DNA from: Chlorobiota bacterium
GTDB lineage: Bacteria; Bacteroidota; Ignavibacteria; Kapaibacteriales; NICIL-2
Length of the DNA: 64,000 nt
NCBI GenBank assembly: GCA_026415505.1
Contig: JAOAGY010000033.1
Location: 62,001-126,000 of the forward strand
Direction of reading: 5' to 3'
In this document: piece after piece, positions 19,365-27,196 of the stretch
How positions within the stretch are numbered: position 1 is the stretch's first letter
Layout: each line of letters starts with the position of its first letter
Position numbers and translations under genes: made by a program
Notes under the pieces: model-generated
What the model was told of the DNA's origin: nothing
Database searches by the model: none
Seen by the model: only the letters and a program-made list of their open reading frames with translations

Positions 19365-19982
19365 ATGAGTGAAACAACGATCCTCTACTACACGCTCTCG
19401 GGCGAGTCGCGACAGGAACTGGTCGTCAAGGAGTCGCGATTCATCGCAACTGCAGTTCCCGTCGTGAGCAAAGAAGACGCACTCGTCCAGGTCGAGCGTG
19501 TACGGCAGATGTTCCCGACGGCGACCCACCATTGCTACGCATACCGTCTCGGCGCCGGGGGATTGGAGTATCGCACATGGGACGACGGCGAACCCAGCGG
19601 CAGTGCGGGCAAACCGATACTGTTCGTCATCCAGAAGTATCGTCTCAGCGATGTCCTCGTGGTCGTGACGCGATACTTCGGCGGTAAAAAGCTCGGACTC
19701 GGACCGCTCGCGCGTGCGTATGCACAAGCGACCGAGAAAGTGCTCGCGCTGGCTGAACGCATCCCTGTTGTACGTTATCGGCGGGTGCGCGTGTACTGCG
19801 GCTATCAGGACGTGGATGCTGTGATTGCGATACTGCGCCGTCATGCACTCGACTTCGACGCCGAATACCGCGATGCCGTCGAATTCGACGCTCGCATTCG
19901 CGACGATGCGCTCGAAACGTTCGCCACCGAATTAGCCGATGCGACCAACGGGCGAGCAGGATTCGTCGTCGAGCAATCGTAG
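19365..19982 (+). CDS. YigZ/IMPACT family protein
   Basis: A 205-residue member of UPF0029 (YigZ in E. coli, YvyE in Bacillus, IMPACT in eukaryotes). The N-terminal domain holds the signature VKESRFIATAVPV, followed by ATHHCYAYRLG, WDDGEPSGSAGKPIL and VVVTRYFGGKKLGLGPLARAY. A C-terminal ferredoxin-like domain (about 140-200) completes the protein. The eukaryotic homologue modulates Gcn2 signalling; the bacterial function is unsettled. The start is ATG 19365, 14 bp from the divergent bshA start, so promoters for each gene must lie within the other. Confidence 0.92.
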   Translation: MSETTILYYTLSGESRQELVVKESRFIATAVPVVSKEDALVQVERVRQMFPTATHHCYAYRLGAGGLEYRTWDDGEPSGSAGKPILFVIQKYRLSDVLVVVTRYFGGKKLGLGPLARAYAQATEKVLALAERIPVVRYRRVRVYCGYQDVDAVIAILRRHALDFDAEYRDAVEFDARIRDDALETFATELADATNGRAGFVVEQS

Positions 19983-20039
19983 CGGCAGCCGATTCGTCTT
20001 ATGTGTCCGAGGTCGAGTCACTACCACTGATTCCCGACG

Positions 20040-20255
20040 ATGCAAAAATCAACCAGCACCAATCCGCTCGATTACGAAATCTTGATCCGCCGCTACGACA
20101 TGGGCAATCGCTACGCGTCGTATTGCCCGCAACTGGGCGAGATGATCAAGGGCACAAGCCACCAAGAAGTCGAAGAAGCGATGAAACAGCGTATCCTCGA
20201 ACACATCGAGGAGCTTAAGCGTCATTCGAGTCAAGAGGGCGAAATCGCTGCGTAA
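20040..20255 (+). CDS. Small HicB-like protein, unknown function
   Basis: A 71-residue protein. The core (ILIRRYDMGNRYASYCPQLGEMIKGTSHQEVEEAMKQRILEHIEEL) resembles the HicB antitoxin fold: a beta strand, then YxxYCPQLG in place of the usual FPDLPG turn, then a helix with EEV/EAM spacing. No HicA-like partner lies on either side (the neighbours are the YigZ-family protein and gcvH), and no DNA-binding extension follows. It is therefore either an orphan HicB-like protein or an unrelated small metabolic protein with that fold. A hairpin followed by T-rich sequence begins at its stop codon. Confidence 0.7.
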   Translation: MQKSTSTNPLDYEILIRRYDMGNRYASYCPQLGEMIKGTSHQEVEEAMKQRILEHIEELKRHSSQEGEIAA

Positions 20256-20283
20256 AAAATGTTTGTTTTGCGCAGCATTTTTT
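20247..20283 (+). terminator. Candidate intrinsic terminator after the HicB-like gene
   Basis: GCTGCG at 20247-20252 pairs with CGCAGC at 20271-20276, followed by ATTTTTT (20277-20283). An alternative 8-bp stem pairs AAAAAATG (20254-20261) with CATTTTTT (20276-20283). The first stem has a long 18-nt loop, so the call is modest. It would separate the upstream genes from gcvH. Confidence 0.4.
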
Positions 20284-20339
20284 CTGATTTTCGCGCCGTC
20301 CTTTTGACGCAGTGATTTCACCTTCTGGAGTTCGAGCTG

Positions 20340-20729
20340 ATGAATTTCCCCGAAACGCTACGCTACACACGAGAACACGAATGGATTCGCGTCGAAGGCA
20401 CCACCGGATGGATCGGCATCACTGACCATGCACAGAGTGAATTGGGCGACATTGTGTACGTGGACATACCCGCCGGTCTCGACAGGATCGAACAAGGTCG
20501 GACGTTCGGGACGATCGAGGCTGTCAAAACGGTCGCCGATCTCTACGCGCCCTGTAGCGGGAAGGTCCTCGAGGTCAATCCGAAAATCGCCAGCTCGCCG
20601 GAGATCGTCAATCGCGATCCTTACGGCGAGGGATGGATCATCAAGATCGAAATCGAAAATCCTTCCGAGCTCGACAGTCTCATGGATGCCGCTGCCTATC
20701 GCCAATTCGTCGGTGCTTCGGCATCGTAA
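20340..20729 (+). CDS. gcvH: Glycine cleavage system H protein
   Basis: Lipoyl carrier protein of 129 residues that shuttles the aminomethyl group between the P, T and L proteins. The lipoylated lysine is K63 in FGTIEAVKTVADLYAP, in the expected beta-hairpin. GEGWIIKIEIENPSELDSLMDAAAYRQFV is the conserved C-terminus. Length and domain are standard. No gcvP or gcvT is nearby; glyA, its metabolic partner, is about 42 kb downstream. A weak purine-rich site (CTGGAG) precedes the ATG. Confidence 0.96.
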   Translation: MNFPETLRYTREHEWIRVEGTTGWIGITDHAQSELGDIVYVDIPAGLDRIEQGRTFGTIEAVKTVADLYAPCSGKVLEVNPKIASSPEIVNRDPYGEGWIIKIEIENPSELDSLMDAAAYRQFVGASAS

Positions 20730-20761
20730 CGCAAGACAACCGTCGAAGAGGAGCTGCGGCG

Positions 20762-21181
20762 ATGGAATTCCTTCTGTCACTCCACGGTCATCTTCGTTGG
20801 CTCGTTGCAGCAGCCGTCGTTGCAGCATTCGTTGCAGCCGTCGTTGCACTGCGAACGCAGCGTTGGAGCACAACTCGCGTCTGGCTGGTGCGGAGCGTGC
20901 CGATTCTGTTGACGCTTCAACTTTTGCTCGGAGCGGTGCTGATCGTGTGGAGAGGAAACGATCTGGAGTGGGACATGGCAGCGCTGCGTATCCAACTCGA
21001 ACATGCCGTGACGATGCTCGTTGCTGTCGGCTTGTCGCACATGTTACCACGCATGCTGCGCACAAGCGACGCACGCCGCAGTGCTGCTCGTGCGGCAATC
21101 GTGCTCGGAGCGATCGGCATACTGATTTTCGTCGGAGTGGTTCGGATTCGCGGCATCGGCTACTGGTTCAGCGCCGGCTGA
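20762..21181 (+). CDS. Four-helix integral membrane protein, unknown function
   Basis: A 139-residue protein with about four transmembrane helices (roughly 9-30, 42-62, 78-96 and 109-126). Histidines sit in LHGHLRWL near the start and in LEHAVTMLVAVGLSHMLPRML in the third helix, a pattern that could bind haem and is seen in small cytochrome b-like membrane proteins of Bacteroidota. The start is ATG 20762, preceded by GAGGAGCTGCGGCG with a plausible ribosome-binding site. It follows gcvH by 32 bp, and its 3' end overlaps the convergent peptidase gene by 14 bp. Confidence 0.72.
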   Translation: MEFLLSLHGHLRWLVAAAVVAAFVAAVVALRTQRWSTTRVWLVRSVPILLTLQLLLGAVLIVWRGNDLEWDMAALRIQLEHAVTMLVAVGLSHMLPRMLRTSDARRSAARAAIVLGAIGILIFVGVVRIRGIGYWFSAG

Positions 21182-22709
21182 ACGACGCCAAGCGCATACA
21201 CACCAGGTCTTGCACGTTCCGCGCGATCGCTTCCGGCGAGAGCAAGTGGTTGAGCATAACGACGACGCAGAGCACTTCGCCGTCGCGTGTTGTGACGTAG
21301 CCAGCCAAATTGGAAACGTTTTCGAGCGTGCCTGTTTTTGCAGCGACGTTTCGTTCGGCGATCGTTCCGACGAGCCGCGTGCGGAGCGTGCCGGGTTCGC
21401 CCGGTCGCGCCAGCGATGCGACGAAATCGCTGCGCCACTGACTTCGCCAGACGTGCCACAGCAAACGCGCCATCAGATTCGGTGTGCACAAATCGAGTCG
21501 CGACAAGCCGCTCCCGTCGCTCATCGCCAGTTCATCGCTCGGCAAGCCGTTCCGCTGGAGCATCGCGCGAACGTACTCCGTTCCAGCTTCGAAGCTCCCC
21601 GTGCCGCTGCTTTCCTTGCCGATCGTTTTCAGGAGCATTTCCGCGCAGAGATTGTGACTGGTGCGATTCATCACGGCGACGATCGAGCGCAGCGGTTGGG
21701 AGACGTATTCGGTAAGGACAGGCAAACGGCTGTAGAGGATCGGCTCGCCCCATTCGACTGCTGTGAGCACACTGCCGCGCACACGGATGCGGTGCCGCTC
21801 GAGCGCATCGCGGAACAGCATGCCGACGTAGCTGGCAGGGTTGTCCACTGGCACTTCGATGTCGAACGGTGTAGCCTTCGTGGTGCGCGGAACAGTGCCG
21901 TGTAGCTCCACAGTCGCCGATCCGACGTCGCGAATCGGAACGATGTCGAGCGGTTGCTCTTCGCTCGCTGTCGTCACGTTGCTGACGACGCGAATCGCTC
22001 CGCTTCCTCGAACGACCTCGACGCGTGCCTGCTTGCCGATAGTCGTATCGGCGGTGATCGCGATGCGAACGCAGTTGTCGTATGCTGCCAGCGCCGACAC
22101 TGGCGGAGAATACGGCATCACGAAATCGTCCCACATCCAGCCGCGTCCGTAGCGGACCTCGTCGAAATACGAGTCGTCGCAGACGATGTTGCCTTTGATC
22201 GTCGTGATGCCGAGCGAATCGAGCGCTGCGATCCACCGTGCAAAGACAGAATCGGGGGAATTGCCGAACGCTTCGCTCCAGGTCGGATCGCCGCTGCCGC
22301 GGATGATGATGTTGCCCTCGAAGTCTCCGCCTTGGCGAATGCGACCATCCGCATAGACGCGCGTGGTGAAGCGAAAATCTCCACCAAGCAGCTCCAGCGC
22401 AGCCGCTGTAGTGAGCAACTTGGTCAACGATGCCGGCACGAACGCTTTCGTGTCGTTGTAGCGGTAGAGAAATTCGCCCGTTTCGGTCGAAAGCACGCAC
22501 ACGCCGACGTGGGCAGCAGCGATGTCCTTGTTTTTGAGCAGCGCATCCAGGTCCGCCTGAAGCTCGCGTATCGGTGAGCGTTGGACGGGCTGTTCACGGT
22601 GACGAAGTGAATCGGGACGCCGCACCTGCTGCGGAGTTTGAGACCACAGATCAGTCGGCGCGAGCAATGCAGTCAGAAGCAGCAGCCAACCGAGCGCGAT
22701 CATTGCCAT
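21168..22709 (-). CDS. dacB: D-Ala-D-Ala carboxypeptidase/endopeptidase, PBP4 family (S13)
   Basis: A periplasmic class C penicillin-binding protein of 513 residues that trims or cleaves peptidoglycan crosslinks. It has a signal peptide (about 1-23). The nucleophile motif is ASLTK at 93-97 (S94, K97). SHN in MNRTSHNLCAEMLLK is the SxN motif, and AKTGTLENVSNLAGYV holds the KTG triad. The insert between SxxK and SxN is long, as in PBP4. ATG 22709 is preceded by AGGGCGAT; the ATG at 22703 would instead overlap the upstream stop as ATGA, and both are credible. It is the last gene of the four-gene run that begins at 24710. Confidence 0.93.
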   Translation of the reverse strand: MAMIALGWLLLLTALLAPTDLWSQTPQQVRRPDSLRHREQPVQRSPIRELQADLDALLKNKDIAAAHVGVCVLSTETGEFLYRYNDTKAFVPASLTKLLTTAAALELLGGDFRFTTRVYADGRIRQGGDFEGNIIIRGSGDPTWSEAFGNSPDSVFARWIAALDSLGITTIKGNIVCDDSYFDEVRYGRGWMWDDFVMPYSPPVSALAAYDNCVRIAITADTTIGKQARVEVVRGSGAIRVVSNVTTASEEQPLDIVPIRDVGSATVELHGTVPRTTKATPFDIEVPVDNPASYVGMLFRDALERHRIRVRGSVLTAVEWGEPILYSRLPVLTEYVSQPLRSIVAVMNRTSHNLCAEMLLKTIGKESSGTGSFEAGTEYVRAMLQRNGLPSDELAMSDGSGLSRLDLCTPNLMARLLWHVWRSQWRSDFVASLARPGEPGTLRTRLVGTIAERNVAAKTGTLENVSNLAGYVTTRDGEVLCVVVMLNHLLSPEAIARNVQDLVCMRLASFSRR

Positions 22710-23356
22710 ATCGCCCTGGTAAGTTCACGTGCTGTCGCAATGCGGTCGTGCGATGTCGCAAGCGCCGCGGCGTTCAGTGCGTCGTCGGCAGGGCTGCGCT
22801 CGACACCGAGTCGGGCAAGTGCCCTCAGATGCGAGCGGAGCTGCGCAGTCCAGCCACCGGCGACGAGAGCAGCAACGGCGCATAGCTCTCGTTCGACGAT
22901 ATCGAGCACCGGTCGCGAGAGAACTTTCCCATAGCCTTCGACGATCGTCCACTGGTGCAGCGCAGGTGACAACGACGCAAGAAGTGCACCGACCCGCTCG
23001 CTCGTTTCGCCGTAGATACGCTCGAACAGCCGAGCGCCGCGTCGAGAGTAGAGCGCAACGTCGTACTGCTCGACCGGAGCAGCGGCAAGCGATACGCCGA
23101 CGCGCTCGGCTGCACGATGAGCGGCTTTGAACGCTTCGATGGCTGCGGGGAATCCGGCGAAAAGGTACGTCTGGAGCAATGCCTCGGAGAGCTTCGTCGG
23201 ATTGCCGGCACGCTGCAGATATCGCGCGCTCGCCTCTTCGACGAGATCGGCACTGCCGGTCGTTTCAGCAGCAACGGCAACGAGCATAAAAGCGGCTGTC
23301 GCATCGAGCGATCGCAGCGATGCAGCCAGTGTGTCCAATTGCCGATGAATCGTCAC
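22700..23356 (-). CDS. Carboxymuconolactone decarboxylase-like (CMD family) protein
   Basis: A 218-residue protein with two CMD/AhpD-like helical modules. LSEALLQTYLFAGFPAAIEAF lies in the first. ERELCAVAALVAGGWTAQLRSHLRALARLG in the second is the typical conserved core of gamma-carboxymuconolactone decarboxylase homologues. The AhpD CxxC redox pair is absent, so peroxidase-partner activity is unlikely and the true reaction is unknown. It starts at GTG 23356, overlapping the rdgB stop as GTGA. A longer open frame upstream runs antisense-like through rdgB and is not credible. Its stop overlaps the dacB start. Confidence 0.75.
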   Translation of the reverse strand: MTIHRQLDTLAASLRSLDATAAFMLVAVAAETTGSADLVEEASARYLQRAGNPTKLSEALLQTYLFAGFPAAIEAFKAAHRAAERVGVSLAAAPVEQYDVALYSRRGARLFERIYGETSERVGALLASLSPALHQWTIVEGYGKVLSRPVLDIVERELCAVAALVAGGWTAQLRSHLRALARLGVERSPADDALNAAALATSHDRIATARELTRAIWQ

Positions 23357-23949
23357 GCCCACAACTCCCGGAGACGTTCGACCAGGGACTGCAATGCTCG
23401 TGCACGATGCGAGAGCCGATTTTTCTCGTGTGCTTCCATTTCGGCGAATGTTCGATCGTAGCCGTCGGGAACGAACAACGGATCGTAACCGAATCCGCCG
23501 CTGCCGCGCGGAGAGTCGGCAATTGTGCCAGTGCAGATGCCTTCGGCAAGCAGTGTCCGGAATCGGTCGCGGTAGCAAATCACCGTTCGAAATTGCGCAC
23601 GCCGATTGGTCGCGTCCTTGAGTTTTTCCAACAGCAAGCGATTGTTGTCCACTGCTGTAGCGTTTTCGCCGGCGAACCGAGCTGTTCGCACACCGGGCAA
23701 TCCCGCGAGCGCCTCGACTTCCAATCCCGTGTCGTCGGCGATCGTCGGCAGGAAAACTCGCTCGAAAACGTGCGACGCCTTCAAGTATGCGTTTTCTTCG
23801 AGCGTCGTGCCGCTTTCTTCGACAGTCCATTCGTTGCCGAGAATATCCGCTGCTAGCACGATCTCGACCGGTTCATCGAACAGCGATCGGAGAATCGTCT
23901 CCAGCTCGGTTGCCTTTGCGGGATTGGACGATGCTACAACGATGGTCAT
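23353..23949 (-). CDS. rdgB: XTP/dITP diphosphatase (RdgB/HAM1)
   Basis: House-cleaning pyrophosphatase of 198 residues that hydrolyses dITP, XTP and related deaminated purine nucleotides, keeping them out of DNA. The N-terminal VVASSNPAKATELETIL carries the SxNxxK nucleotide-binding motif. EESGTTLEENAYLKA supplies metal-binding acidic residues. ADDTGLEVEALAGLPGVRTARFAG and GSGGFGYDPLFVPDG are both diagnostic. The length is standard. It overlaps the preceding methylase gene as ATGA and the following gene as GTGA. Confidence 0.96.
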   Translation of the reverse strand: MTIVVASSNPAKATELETILRSLFDEPVEIVLAADILGNEWTVEESGTTLEENAYLKASHVFERVFLPTIADDTGLEVEALAGLPGVRTARFAGENATAVDNNRLLLEKLKDATNRRAQFRTVICYRDRFRTLLAEGICTGTIADSPRGSGGFGYDPLFVPDGYDRTFAEMEAHEKNRLSHRARALQSLVERLRELWA

Positions 23950-24710
23950 TGCGTGCGGAAAAGGTGGTACATCACGATGCCTGCCGCGACAGCAGCATTG
24001 AGCGAATCGAACGATCGTGTGCCTTCGATCGTGACGCGGTCGGTCAGGAGCGCTTCGACGCCAGCCGATACGCCGTGTGCTTCACTGCCGATGACCAGGA
24101 CGTGTGCGCGGTTCGGCGGACGAAAGGTAGCCAGTGGCTCTCCGCCGCTTGTCGTTGCGCCGATGATACGATGCGTCGAGCCGACGCGTGCAAGAAATTC
24201 ATCGAGCGGCTGTTCGATCGCGTCGAGATGAAAAAGCGCGCCCATCGTGGCGCGAACGAATTTCGGCTGATACCGATCGACAGCACCACGACCGAAAACC
24301 ACACAGCGATAACCGAACCACAACGCAGTGCGCACGATCGTTCCAGCATTGCCGGGATCGGCGATGCCGTCGAGTGCGACGATGTTGCCGGCAGGCGAGC
24401 ATTCGTCCGGATATTCGACAATAGCAAGCACGCCCTGCGGTGTTTTCGTATCTGCCAGTCGTTCGAAGACGCTCTCTGTGGCGACGTACACCGGTATGCG
24501 ACGCTGGGCAAATGCCCTGACGAGTGCGCCATGTTCGCTGGCTGCCGCCGCAGTACACACGAGCATCCGCACACGGTAGCGCGAGCGAGCGAGCTCTTCG
24601 ACCGTGCGGATGCCCTCGGCAATGAAGCAGCGTTCGGAATCGCGATGACGTTTGTGGTGCAGAGAAACGATCCAGCGCGCGTTCGCTTTCGACAGCGACG
24701 GAAGCTCCAT
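23946..24710 (-). CDS. SpoU/TrmH-family RNA 2'-O-methyltransferase
   Basis: A 254-residue SPOUT methylase. The N-terminal domain resembles the L30e-like substrate-binding domain of RlmB/TrmH relatives (CFIAEGIRTVEELARSRYRV). The C-terminal knot has the three SpoU motifs: IVALDGIADPGNAGTIVRTALWFG (motif 1), VLVIGSEAHGVSAGV (motif 2) and SFDSLNAAVAAGIVMYHLF (motif 3). It methylates a ribose 2'-OH in rRNA or tRNA; the site cannot be told from sequence. It starts 40 bp from the divergent pyrimidine-nucleoside phosphorylase gene. Confidence 0.92.
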   Translation of the reverse strand: MELPSLSKANARWIVSLHHKRHRDSERCFIAEGIRTVEELARSRYRVRMLVCTAAAASEHGALVRAFAQRRIPVYVATESVFERLADTKTPQGVLAIVEYPDECSPAGNIVALDGIADPGNAGTIVRTALWFGYRCVVFGRGAVDRYQPKFVRATMGALFHLDAIEQPLDEFLARVGSTHRIIGATTSGGEPLATFRPPNRAHVLVIGSEAHGVSAGVEALLTDRVTIEGTRSFDSLNAAVAAGIVMYHLFRTQ

Positions 24711-24715
24711 ATTTG
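24708..24715 (+). promoter_or_regulatory. Weak -7-like box (CATATTTG) upstream of pyrimidine phosphorylase
   Basis: CATATTTG matches the TAnnTTTG consensus at five of its six fixed positions and lies 35 bp before the ATG at 24751. It overlaps the start codon of the divergent methylase gene. A second TTTG (24742-24745) is only a few bases from the ATG. Confidence 0.25.
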
Positions 24716-24750
24716 CAACGTGTTTTGCGCGAATTTACACGTTTGCAGCG

Positions 24751-26052
24751 ATGATACCGGCTGAACTTCTCCGCAAAAAACGCGACGGCGGCACGCTCGG
24801 TAGCGAGGAAATTGCATCGCTCGTCGAAGGCATCGTCGCCGGGACAATAACTTCGGCACAAGCCGCTGCATTCTTGATGGCGGCGTGCATTCGTGGACTC
24901 GACATGAACGAAACGGTTGCGCTCACCGAAGCGATGGCTCGGAGCGGCGTGCGTTACGATTGGCGACACATCGGATACGCAGTGGACAAGCACTCGACCG
25001 GCGGAGTCGGCGACAAGCTCTCGCTCCTGGTTGCACCGATCGCTGCTGCTGCTGGCGCAATCGTACCGATGATGAGCGGTCGCGGCTTGGGACACACCGG
25101 GGGGACGGTTGACAAGCTCGAATCCATCGTGGGTTTTCGCGTCGTGATGGACGATGCCGAGATCGAGCGGCAACTCGGCACGCTTGGCGTCGTCATGCTC
25201 GCGCAGAGCGAGCGGCTGGCGCCAGCGGATCGCATTCTCTACGCGCTGCGCGATGAAACCGGTACCGTCGAATCGGTCGGACTGATCACCGCTTCGATTC
25301 TGAGCAAGAAGATCGCCGAAGGAGCGCGCGGACTGGTGCTCGATGTCAAGGTCGGTCGCGGAGCGTTCATGCAGCAGTTCGAGCAAGCGCGGCTTCTGGC
25401 GGGAACACTCGTCGCTGTCGGGCGGCGCGCGGGACTCGATGTTACGGTGCTCTTGACCGACATGGACGATCCGCTCGGACGATCGGCGGGCAACTGGGTC
25501 GAAGTCCTCGAAGCCGAGCGCGCGTTGGCAGATCGAACCACCTGTCCTCACGATATTGTCGAGCTGACGCTGCGTTTGTCGGGTGCGATGTTACAGCTTG
25601 CCGGCGTTGTCTCGACGCTCGACGATGGCATCCGTCGTGCCGACCAAGTTTGGCGTTCCCAGCAAGCACACGACGTGTTCCACCGGATGGTACGGCTGCA
25701 GGGCGGCGATTGGGAAGCTTCGTCGAAGCAGTACGAACGCGTGTCGTCGCTGGTCATCGAAAGTCCGCGCAGCGGCTACATCGCTGGTTTCGCGACCCGG
25801 CAGATTGGCTTGATGCTGGTCGAACTCGGCGCTGGTCGAAAGCGTGCAAGTGATGCTGTCGATCCAGCCGCGGGCGTCGTCTTTGGCGTGCAACGGGGCG
25901 ACCACATCGAAAAAGGAGAACCGCTGGCGACGCTCTATGCCACCGACCGCGCGCGATTGGAAGCATGCGCTCAGATGTTGCTGCGTTGCATCGAGATTGC
26001 CGATGCCCCGCCGCTTCCTCGCCGCTCGCTTGTACTGGAAGAAATCGTGTGA
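24751..26052 (+). CDS. deoA: Thymidine/pyrimidine-nucleoside phosphorylase
   Basis: A 433-residue nucleoside phosphorylase II that splits thymidine or uridine with phosphate, feeding pyrimidine salvage. It opens with the helical domain MIPAELLRKKRDGGTLGSEEI. The phosphate/substrate signature is VDKHSTGGVGDKLSLLVAP, followed by MMSGRGLGHTGGTVDKLESI. GLITASILSKKIAEGARGLVLDVKVGRGAFM is the central conserved block. The C-terminal domain (about 340-433) matches the PYNP type, so the substrate could be thymidine, uridine or both. ATG 24751 begins the conserved domain. The hairpin-repeat array starts 56 bp after its stop. Confidence 0.93.
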   Translation: MIPAELLRKKRDGGTLGSEEIASLVEGIVAGTITSAQAAAFLMAACIRGLDMNETVALTEAMARSGVRYDWRHIGYAVDKHSTGGVGDKLSLLVAPIAAAAGAIVPMMSGRGLGHTGGTVDKLESIVGFRVVMDDAEIERQLGTLGVVMLAQSERLAPADRILYALRDETGTVESVGLITASILSKKIAEGARGLVLDVKVGRGAFMQQFEQARLLAGTLVAVGRRAGLDVTVLLTDMDDPLGRSAGNWVEVLEAERALADRTTCPHDIVELTLRLSGAMLQLAGVVSTLDDGIRRADQVWRSQQAHDVFHRMVRLQGGDWEASSKQYERVSSLVIESPRSGYIAGFATRQIGLMLVELGAGRKRASDAVDPAAGVVFGVQRGDHIEKGEPLATLYATDRARLEACAQMLLRCIEIADAPPLPRRSLVLEEIV

Positions 26053-26148
26053 GAATGCCGTTTCTCGAACCCCTGAGATTGCGCTTCCTGTTTAGGGTTG
26101 GGTTTCCTGTCACCCTGAACGTGTTTCAGGGTCTTGTCGTCTCGCTTT

Positions 26149-26338
26149 GTCACCCTGAACTCGTTTCAGGGTCTTTTGGATGCTGAAACAAGTTCAGCAT
26201 GACGCAAGCGGCGGTAAAGAGATGCCGAAACAAGTTCGGCATGACAGACGGTTATGCATCCACTAAAAGCACGTCACCCTGAACGTGTTTCAGGGTCTTG
26301 TCGTCTCGCTTTGTCACCCTGAACTTGTTTCAGGGTCT
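26149..26338 (+). repeat. 190-bp direct duplication, copy 1 (inside the hairpin array)
   Basis: Holds five hairpin units with spacers. Over the first 124 bases it differs from copy 2 at only three positions, two in one hairpin loop region and one in a spacer; the remaining 66 bases look identical. A 13-bp separator divides it from copy 2. Confidence 0.88.
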
Positions 26339-26351
26339 CGCTCCTCCGCAC

Positions 26352-26541
26352 GTCACCCTGAACTTGCTTCAGGGTCTTTTGGATGCTGAAACAAGTTCAG
26401 CATGACGCAAGCGGCGGTAAAGAGATGCCGAAACAAGTTCGGCATGACAGACGGTTATGCATCCACCAAAAGCACGTCACCCTGAACGTGTTTCAGGGTC
26501 TTGTCGTCTCGCTTTGTCACCCTGAACTTGTTTCAGGGTCT
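26352..26541 (+). repeat. 190-bp direct duplication, copy 2 (inside the hairpin array)
   Basis: Same five-unit order and spacers as copy 1. The 40-bp segment that starts at 26109 (one hairpin plus spacer TGTCGTCTCGCTTT) recurs at 26273 and 26476, so growth by repeated segment duplication is likely. Confidence 0.88.
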
Positions 26542-26563
26542 TGCTCACGCGGCGGCAGCTGCG

Positions 26564-27196
26564 CTACATCGCCTTCTTGACCGCTTCGACGAAATAGCTT
26601 TTCGTGTTGGCGCCGATGATGGTTTGTTTGTGGTTGCCGTTGCGATCGAAAATCAGCGTTGTGGGGATCGCGTTGATCGGCGCGATGATCGTGTAGGCTT
26701 CGGCTATGCTTTTGGTCGAAAGTGTCGGGCTGGGAACGATGTTGATGTACGTGATGCCCTTGTCGGTCGCGAACTTGGTCACTTTCGCCTTTGCGTCCGC
26801 ACCGTCGTCGAGCGATACACCGATGACAACCACGTCGCTTGCCATATCGCGCGAGAGCTCTACGATGTCGGGAATTTCGCGGCGGCATGGAGGACACCAC
26901 GTTGCCCAGAAGTTCAAAAACACGACCTTGCCTTTTGCGTAGTCGGAAAGGCGAACGGTTTTACCGCTGGCATCTTTCCATGTGATGTCGATGAGCTTGC
27001 CTGCTGTCGGTTTGCCGACCGCGATGGCATCGACGATGTAATCAGCCGGACCTGCTGGCGCTGGCGGCGCAGCCTGCGAAGAAAACGATTGCTGGACGCT
27101 CGCCAGTGCAGATTGGTGGAGTTGTCGGTCGCTCGACCGGTTGCACGCACCGATGAGAACCGCCGATGCCAGAGCTATTGCTGCAAATGCTTTCAT
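26564..27196 (-). CDS. TlpA-family thiol-disulfide lipoprotein
   Basis: A 210-residue envelope thioredoxin. The N-terminus MKAFAAIALASAVLIGAC is a lipoprotein signal with C18 as the lipidated cysteine, followed by a flexible Ala/Pro/Ser stretch to about residue 50. The thioredoxin fold has VVFLNFWATWCPPCRREIPDIV with redox cysteines C101 and C104, and the cis-proline region INAIPTTLIFDRNG. TlpA/ResA proteins reduce disulfides outside the cytoplasm, for example in cytochrome c maturation. Its start overlaps the stop of the anti-sigma-like gene as ATGA, so it belongs to the ECF sigma operon. The hairpin array lies 23 bp beyond its stop. Confidence 0.93.
   Translation of the reverse strand: MKAFAAIALASAVLIGACNRSSDRQLHQSALASVQQSFSSQAAPPAPAGPADYIVDAIAVGKPTAGKLIDITWKDASGKTVRLSDYAKGKVVFLNFWATWCPPCRREIPDIVELSRDMASDVVVIGVSLDDGADAKAKVTKFATDKGITYINIVPSPTLSTKSIAEAYTIIAPINAIPTTLIFDRNGNHKQTIIGANTKSYFVEAVKKAM

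Larger units (their letters stand above)
26109..26541. repeat. Array of eleven 26-bp hairpin repeats
   Basis: Eleven 26-bp units lie between two convergent genes. Units begin at 26109, 26149, 26178, 26220, 26273, 26313, 26352, 26381, 26423, 26476 and 26516. Each can fold into a perfect 8-bp stem with a 5-nt loop. Seven units have stem ACCCTGAA/TTCAGGGT and loops CGTGT, CTCGT, CTTGT or CTTGC. Four are in the opposite orientation: two with ATGCTGAA/TTCAGCAT and two with ATGCCGAA/TTCGGCAT, all with loop ACAAG. Stem bases differ in matched pairs. Each unit carries GTC at one edge, and AGA or AGG (on the same reading) at the other. The region is otherwise non-coding. Confidence 0.93.

Noticed and set aside
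26109-26541. CRISPR array
   Set aside because: Units are palindromes in both orientations, spacers differ in length and some are themselves repeated, and no cas genes are present. The Cas4-like fold in the Dna2-type protein is not a CRISPR component here.
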